NCBI GenBank assembly: GCA_002421685.1
Contig: DISB01000007.1
Span: 1-64,000, forward strand
Source: Bacteroidetes bacterium UBA6221
Lineage (GTDB): Bacteria > Bacteroidota > Bacteroidia > Chitinophagales > Chitinophagaceae
Reading direction: 5' to 3'
Length of the DNA: 64,000 nt
The notes under the pieces are model-generated. The model was not told the origin of the DNA, ran no database searches, and was given only the letters and a program-made list of their open reading frames with translations. Shown one piece after another: positions 60,142 to 64,000 of the stretch (position 1 is the stretch's first letter; the number at the start of each line of letters is the position of its first letter). Both the position numbers and the translations under genes were made by a program.

Positions 60142-61920
60142 ATGTATCGTTCGCATACGTGTGGTGAGTTGAGGATTCAAAACGTTCAAGAGCAGGTAGT
60201 GTTGGCAGGCTGGGTGCAGACTGTCAGGAAGTTTGGTGCAATTACTTTCATCGACCTGCGGGACCGGTATGGCATCACACAATTATTGTTTAATGAGAAA
60301 TTTAACAGTGTATTGGACGATGCGCCTTTAGGCAGGGAATTCGTTATACAGGCCACGGGCACCGTTCTGGAACGCAGCAATAAGAATCCCAAAATACCTA
60401 CGGGTGATGTTGAAATAGAAGTGACTGAATACAAAATTCTCAATAAGTCGGCCGTACCTCCTTTTACTATAGAAGAAGACACGGACGGTGGAGAAGAACT
60501 CCTGATGAAGTACCGCTACCTCGATTTGAGGCGCGCACCCCTGCGCAGGAATATGGAACTACGCTATAAAGTGAACCGTGCTGTCAGGAATTACCTGGAC
60601 CAGTTGGGCTTCATGGAAATAGAAACACCATTCCTGATAAAGTCCACCCCGGAAGGCGCCCGCGATTTTATAGTGCCCTCGCGTATGAATGCCAACCAGT
60701 TCTACGCCTTGCCGCAAAGCCCGCAGACTTTTAAACAACTGCTGATGGTAAGCGGGTACGACAGGTATTTCCAGGTAGTGAAATGTTTTCGCGATGAGGA
60801 CCTGCGCGCCGACAGGCAGCCGGAATTTACCCAGGTGGACTGTGAAATGAGTTTCGTAGAGCAGGAGGACGTGTTGCAAACCTTCGAGGGCTTGATGAAG
60901 TATATTTTGAAGGAAGTAAAGGGACTTTCCTTCAATGAACCTTTCCCGCGCATGACCTGGGAAGAGGCCATGTGGAATTATGGAAACGACAAGCCGGACA
61001 TCCGCTTTGATATGAAGCTCAACAACTGTAAGGCTAAGGGAGAACTGTATTGCAATGTGTTAAATGGAGTGGATTTTAAGGTCTTTACCGAAGCTGAAAC
61101 CATACTGGCCATCACGGTGCACGGTGCGGCAGAATACACACGCAAACAACTGGACGAGCTGACAGAATGGGTAAAACGTCCGCAAATAGGCATGACTGGG
61201 CTGATATATGTAAAATGCAACCCCGACGGCACCTTCAAAAGCAGTATAGACAAGTTCCTCGATGAAGCTAAACAAAGAGAACTGGCCGGTTTCTGCAATG
61301 CTGTGCCGGGGGATTTGGTATTGATATTGGCTGGTGGCGAAGACAGAACACGTAAAGCTATGAGCGAACTGCGCCTGGAAATGGGCAATCGCCTGGGCCT
61401 GAGGGATAATAGCGTGTACAAACCCCTCTGGGTCATAGATTTCCCCTTGCTGGAACATGACCCGGAAAATAACCGCTGGGCGGCAAGGCATCACCCCTTC
61501 ACATCTCCTAAGCCCGAGCATGCCGAATGGCTGGCTATGCCCGAAAGATATGGAGATATTAAGGCCAATGCCTACGATATAGTGCTGAACGGCACGGAAA
61601 TAGGCGGGGGCTCCATTCGTATCTTCCAGCGCGACCAGCAGGAGAAAATGTTTGCCACCCTGGGTATGGATAAAGAAGAAGCACAGGAGAAATTCGGCTT
61701 CCTGTTGGGTGCATTTGAATATGGTGCCCCGCCCCACGGGGGTATCGCCCTCGGCTTCGACAGGCTTTGCGCCTTGCTGGGTGGGCAGGAGTCCATCCGC
61801 GATTTTATCGCTTTCCCAAAAAACAATGCCGGGCGCGATATGATGCTGGATGCACCCTCTTATGTAGATAAAAAACAACTCGACGAGTTGAATATCAGCC
61901 TTGTAGAGGCAAAAAAATAA
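60142..61920 (+). CDS. aspS: Aspartyl-tRNA synthetase
   Basis: The 592-residue class II synthetase charges tRNA-Asp. The N-terminal OB-fold domain has GWVQTVRKFGAITFIDLRDRYG. The catalytic core has motif 1 around LGFMEIETPFL, motif 2 FRDEDLRADRQPEFTQVDCEMSF, and motif 3 GGIALGFDRLCALL. The GAD insertion domain typical of bacterial AspRS lies between motifs 2 and 3. Length and order are normal for the bacterial enzyme. Whether it is discriminating or also charges tRNA-Asn is not decided here. A lipoprotein gene follows with its own promoter. Confidence 0.97.
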   Translation: MYRSHTCGELRIQNVQEQVVLAGWVQTVRKFGAITFIDLRDRYGITQLLFNEKFNSVLDDAPLGREFVIQATGTVLERSNKNPKIPTGDVEIEVTEYKILNKSAVPPFTIEEDTDGGEELLMKYRYLDLRRAPLRRNMELRYKVNRAVRNYLDQLGFMEIETPFLIKSTPEGARDFIVPSRMNANQFYALPQSPQTFKQLLMVSGYDRYFQVVKCFRDEDLRADRQPEFTQVDCEMSFVEQEDVLQTFEGLMKYILKEVKGLSFNEPFPRMTWEEAMWNYGNDKPDIRFDMKLNNCKAKGELYCNVLNGVDFKVFTEAETILAITVHGAAEYTRKQLDELTEWVKRPQIGMTGLIYVKCNPDGTFKSSIDKFLDEAKQRELAGFCNAVPGDLVLILAGGEDRTRKAMSELRLEMGNRLGLRDNSVYKPLWVIDFPLLEHDPENNRWAARHHPFTSPKPEHAEWLAMPERYGDIKANAYDIVLNGTEIGGGSIRIFQRDQQEKMFATLGMDKEEAQEKFGFLLGAFEYGAPPHGGIALGFDRLCALLGGQESIRDFIAFPKNNAGRDMMLDAPSYVDKKQLDELNISLVEAKK

Positions 61921-61941
61921 GAAATTGAAACCATCCCGGTA

Positions 61942-61972
61942 TTTTGATTTTATCTGTGGATTATTATCTTTA
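61942..61972 (+). promoter_or_regulatory. Promoter of the lipoprotein gene after aspS
   Basis: TTTTG (61942-61946) and TATCTTTA (61965-61972) are 18 bases apart, close to the Bacteroidota pattern. The ATG follows 18 bases later. Confidence 0.45.
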
Positions 61973-61990
61973 TAGCTGTAATAGAGTCCT

Positions 61991-62626
61991 ATGAAAAAAC
62001 TTCTGGTTGGAACTGCTTTAATTTTTGTAGCTACGGTGGCTTTGTATTCATGTAACAATGGCCCCTATGATGCGCATCCTGATGTTGATTACAGTGCGGG
62101 TCTTAACCCCACTAATCCCAGCAGCGGCACGGATGTTTTCCTTGGTTCAATAGAAGCAAGGGTAAACGACAAAAAACTACTGTTTGCACCCGCTTTTTTC
62201 TATGTGGATGACAATAACTTTACCCATTTCGTAGCCAGGGTAAAGAACGACAGTATTTTCCATCGCACATTGAGGATTTCCTTCGGCGAAGATGCATATA
62301 AGGGAGTGGATACCTATAAGGTAGATGCGGACGTCGTTTACCCGCAAGTCAATTTCGTTATGCTGGACACAAGCAGGGTAGACCTGGCTGGCAGGAAGAT
62401 ATACAAAACCTATACGGCCAATACCAACAACGGCGTGGGTTATACTACATTCAATGTGTTGGGAACTGAAGGTGGAAACGCCAGGGGATACATCTTCGGC
62501 AAGCTGTACCGTACACTTCCCGAGAAGAAATTTGACGACACGATCTCAATCGAGTTTAGTAACTTCTATTTTGAGAAGGTAGCGTTCCCCGTACCGGCGG
62601 AATATGTAGAGTACTTACATAACTAA
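61991..62626 (+). CDS. Putative lipoprotein of unknown function
   Basis: The 211-residue protein has a lipoprotein signal ending in LYSC (Cys21). The mature part begins with a flexible Gly-Pro-Asp-rich stretch (NNGPYDAHPD) and continues with a beta-rich domain with no recognised family. The segment RISFGEDAYKGVDTYKV resembles the DUF-type lipoproteins found widely in Bacteroidota that accompany outer membrane proteins. It has its own promoter and is convergent with the partial outer membrane gene, sharing a terminator. Function unknown. Confidence 0.78.
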   Translation: MKKLLVGTALIFVATVALYSCNNGPYDAHPDVDYSAGLNPTNPSSGTDVFLGSIEARVNDKKLLFAPAFFYVDDNNFTHFVARVKNDSIFHRTLRISFGEDAYKGVDTYKVDADVVYPQVNFVMLDTSRVDLAGRKIYKTYTANTNNGVGYTTFNVLGTEGGNARGYIFGKLYRTLPEKKFDDTISIEFSNFYFEKVAFPVPAEYVEYLHN

Positions 62627-62647
62627 GGCAGGAACAAAACAATATTC

Positions 62648-62675
62648 AAAGGCTTCCTTATAGGAGGCCTTTTTT
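62648..62675. terminator. Bidirectional terminator
   Basis: A 10-bp stem, aaggcttcct / aggaggcctt (one G-U pair), has loop tat and a T-run on the plus strand. It lies between the lipoprotein gene and the outer membrane gene, and its T-run runs into the stop codon of the latter. Confidence 0.75.
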
Positions 62676-64000
62676 AGTACCGGCGCTCTTCCTTCCTGAA
62701 TTTCAATACCAGCCCCGCGTAACCGTCGATGTTCTTTATTTTCCGGCTCATAATGGTGGTAAGTGCAGATGATGACCCTATATAGAATGGCCCGAAACGA
62801 AACACCGCGCCTACGGTAAAGGTTTGATAACCTATCATAGTGCATGGCAAACCTACCTGGAAATTCCTGGTACCGTAGCTGGGTGTGAGGTTGATATAAC
62901 TAACATAAGCAGGGCGATATTTGCCACCACCGTTGCCTCTCAGGTTCAGCAGCATGTTCAGGGTAAAATTTACCCGGTTACCGGCGTTATAATCGGCGTT
63001 CAGCCTGAATGCGGTGGGCAATCCCATCCTGAATTTTTCTACCTGTTCGCCACCCTGCAGCAGGGTATCGCCTTCCAGTTTCATCATGTACTCGTTTATC
63101 CCTTCATAAGACAGTTTAACCAAACGCGCGGTATCTGTATGTATGGCCAGGTCATAACTTCCGCTACCCGTATCGGCTATATAGCGTATGCCCCCCAGGT
63201 CGGTAATGGAAGCCGCTATGCTGAACAGGTAAGGCGTGGCTACATTCGGGTTGCCTTCCGGGTGATACTCGTACTGTACACCGATATCCAGCCCCAGGCC
63301 CGACCGGCCTGCCCGCTGAAACCATGACGTCAGGTCGTTCTGCGCATTATTATCAATGAAAGGCCCGATATTATGTGTGTACAACAAGGAAATATCCCCC
63401 TCTATTTTTACACTATCACGGCCGGGTGTATAGTCTAGCGACCCGGCATAAACACTACCCGCCACAAATCCCGCAAGGTACTTTACGGTAACGCCGCCCT
63501 TGACTATGTGATAGTAGTCATTGCGCAATATCCTGCCATAGGTAAAACCCACTTCGGCAAACGTATGTGTGGTGTACCCGGCTTTCCTGAACGCTATTGC
63601 CTGGTCGTAATATAGTTCCGGCGTACTTTGGCCCAACAGGCCAAATTCGGTACTGGTTATATTCCCGGCCCTGTGCAGTTGCCGTACACGGGTGAATACC
63701 CCAAAATGATGTTCTTTTTTATATGCAAATGATATTGCAGGACCTGTCATCTCCAGGTTGGCCCACATATGCTTCTGGTAACGCTGGGGGTCGCGTATAT
63801 AATCCTTTCCTTCTACCGCCTTTCCGCCAAAGCCATTCAAGATGAATTTTTTATAAAAATAGTAGGCATTGGTGCCCGCCAGTGCGTTAACCGAGAAAGG
63901 CATTATCTCCATCCCGTCGGCTGCGTTATTCACCCAGGCAGGGTTGGTGGGCATGTGTTGTATGGCGGCGTAGGCAGTAGTATTTAAACCGATAAACTGT
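62674..64000 (-). CDS. DUF5723-type outer membrane protein, 5' end outside the window
   Basis: The visible 442 residues run to the window edge without a start. Reading on past the first internal ATG (63954) gives QFIGLNTTAYAAIQHMPTNPAW, a conserved start-like pattern of Bacteroidota outer membrane proteins, so this ATG is not the true start. The rest is beta-rich and ends in YAGLVLKFRKEERRY, as a barrel would. Its sequence pattern suggests a DUF5723-type or PorP-like barrel. The gene shares a terminator with the preceding lipoprotein. Confidence 0.75.
   Translation of the reverse strand, partial: QFIGLNTTAYAAIQHMPTNPAWVNNAADGMEIMPFSVNALAGTNAYYFYKKFILNGFGGKAVEGKDYIRDPQRYQKHMWANLEMTGPAISFAYKKEHHFGVFTRVRQLHRAGNITSTEFGLLGQSTPELYYDQAIAFRKAGYTTHTFAEVGFTYGRILRNDYYHIVKGGVTVKYLAGFVAGSVYAGSLDYTPGRDSVKIEGDISLLYTHNIGPFIDNNAQNDLTSWFQRAGRSGLGLDIGVQYEYHPEGNPNVATPYLFSIAASITDLGGIRYIADTGSGSYDLAIHTDTARLVKLSYEGINEYMMKLEGDTLLQGGEQVEKFRMGLPTAFRLNADYNAGNRVNFTLNMLLNLRGNGGGKYRPAYVSYINLTPSYGTRNFQVGLPCTMIGYQTFTVGAVFRFGPFYIGSSSALTTIMSRKIKNIDGYAGLVLKFRKEERRY

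Noticed and set aside
61060..62058. Minus-strand frame of 332 codons
   Set aside because: It is the antisense shadow of aspS and the start of the lipoprotein gene; no motifs are seen.

Overview
The window is a chromosomal segment of a Bacteroidota bacterium, most likely a Chitinophagaceae-type member of the Chitinophagales. The evidence is a PorP/SprF-family protein of the type IX secretion system, an uppS-bamA-skp-skp operon, a DUF3667 protein, a long TamB, many short lipoprotein signals, and promoters of the Bacteroidota form TTTG-N(17-20)-TAnnTTTG instead of -35/-10 boxes. Shine-Dalgarno sequences are weak or absent. No rRNA, tRNA, CRISPR array, integrase or transposase gene was seen.

Region 1 (1-5.5 kb) is accessory and repeat-rich. 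It holds 42-bp-period repeats, a REP-like hairpin, an AT-rich RES-domain gene broken by a one-base frameshift, a two-HKD phospholipase D-like protein, a DUF3667 membrane protein, a repeated ~75-bp element, and an Xre regulator facing a 62-residue ORF across a 20-bp palindrome.

Region 2 (5.5-24.6 kb) is mostly metabolism and stress. It contains a lipocalin lipoprotein, exonuclease III, an SDR oxidoreductase, a HipA-like kinase overlapping a DUF3037 gene, a small ABC module, a tnaA-tpl pair (tryptophanase and probable tyrosine phenol-lyase), MATE and EamA transporters, an arginine decarboxylase-type enzyme, and KatG behind a Fur/PerR-like box. It ends with a flavin reductase, a tandemly duplicated repeat that has copied the 3' end of a DUF1801 gene, a DinB-family protein, and a structured noncoding gap closed by a terminator.

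Region 3 (24.6-40 kb) carries a PhoB/PhoR-like two-component pair, a coiled-coil membrane protein, an exonuclease-holA operon, ribF, a lipoprotein and kynureninase, an acyl-CoA dehydrogenase, a membrane glycosyltransferase, an RsmI-like methylase, 3-methyladenine glycosylase, PorP/SprF and upp.

Region 4 (40-64 kb) is dominated by envelope biogenesis. It has uppS-bamA-skp-skp, ftsE, four glycosyltransferases around ribBA, a 1600-residue TamB, a prolyl oligopeptidase, an AsmA-like protein, aspS, a lipoprotein, and an outer membrane protein cut by the window edge. UppS supplies the lipid carrier, BamA/Skp/TamB handle outer-membrane protein assembly, and the glycosyltransferases probably build surface glycans. 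Convergent genes are packed tightly, and several pairs share stop-codon bases.
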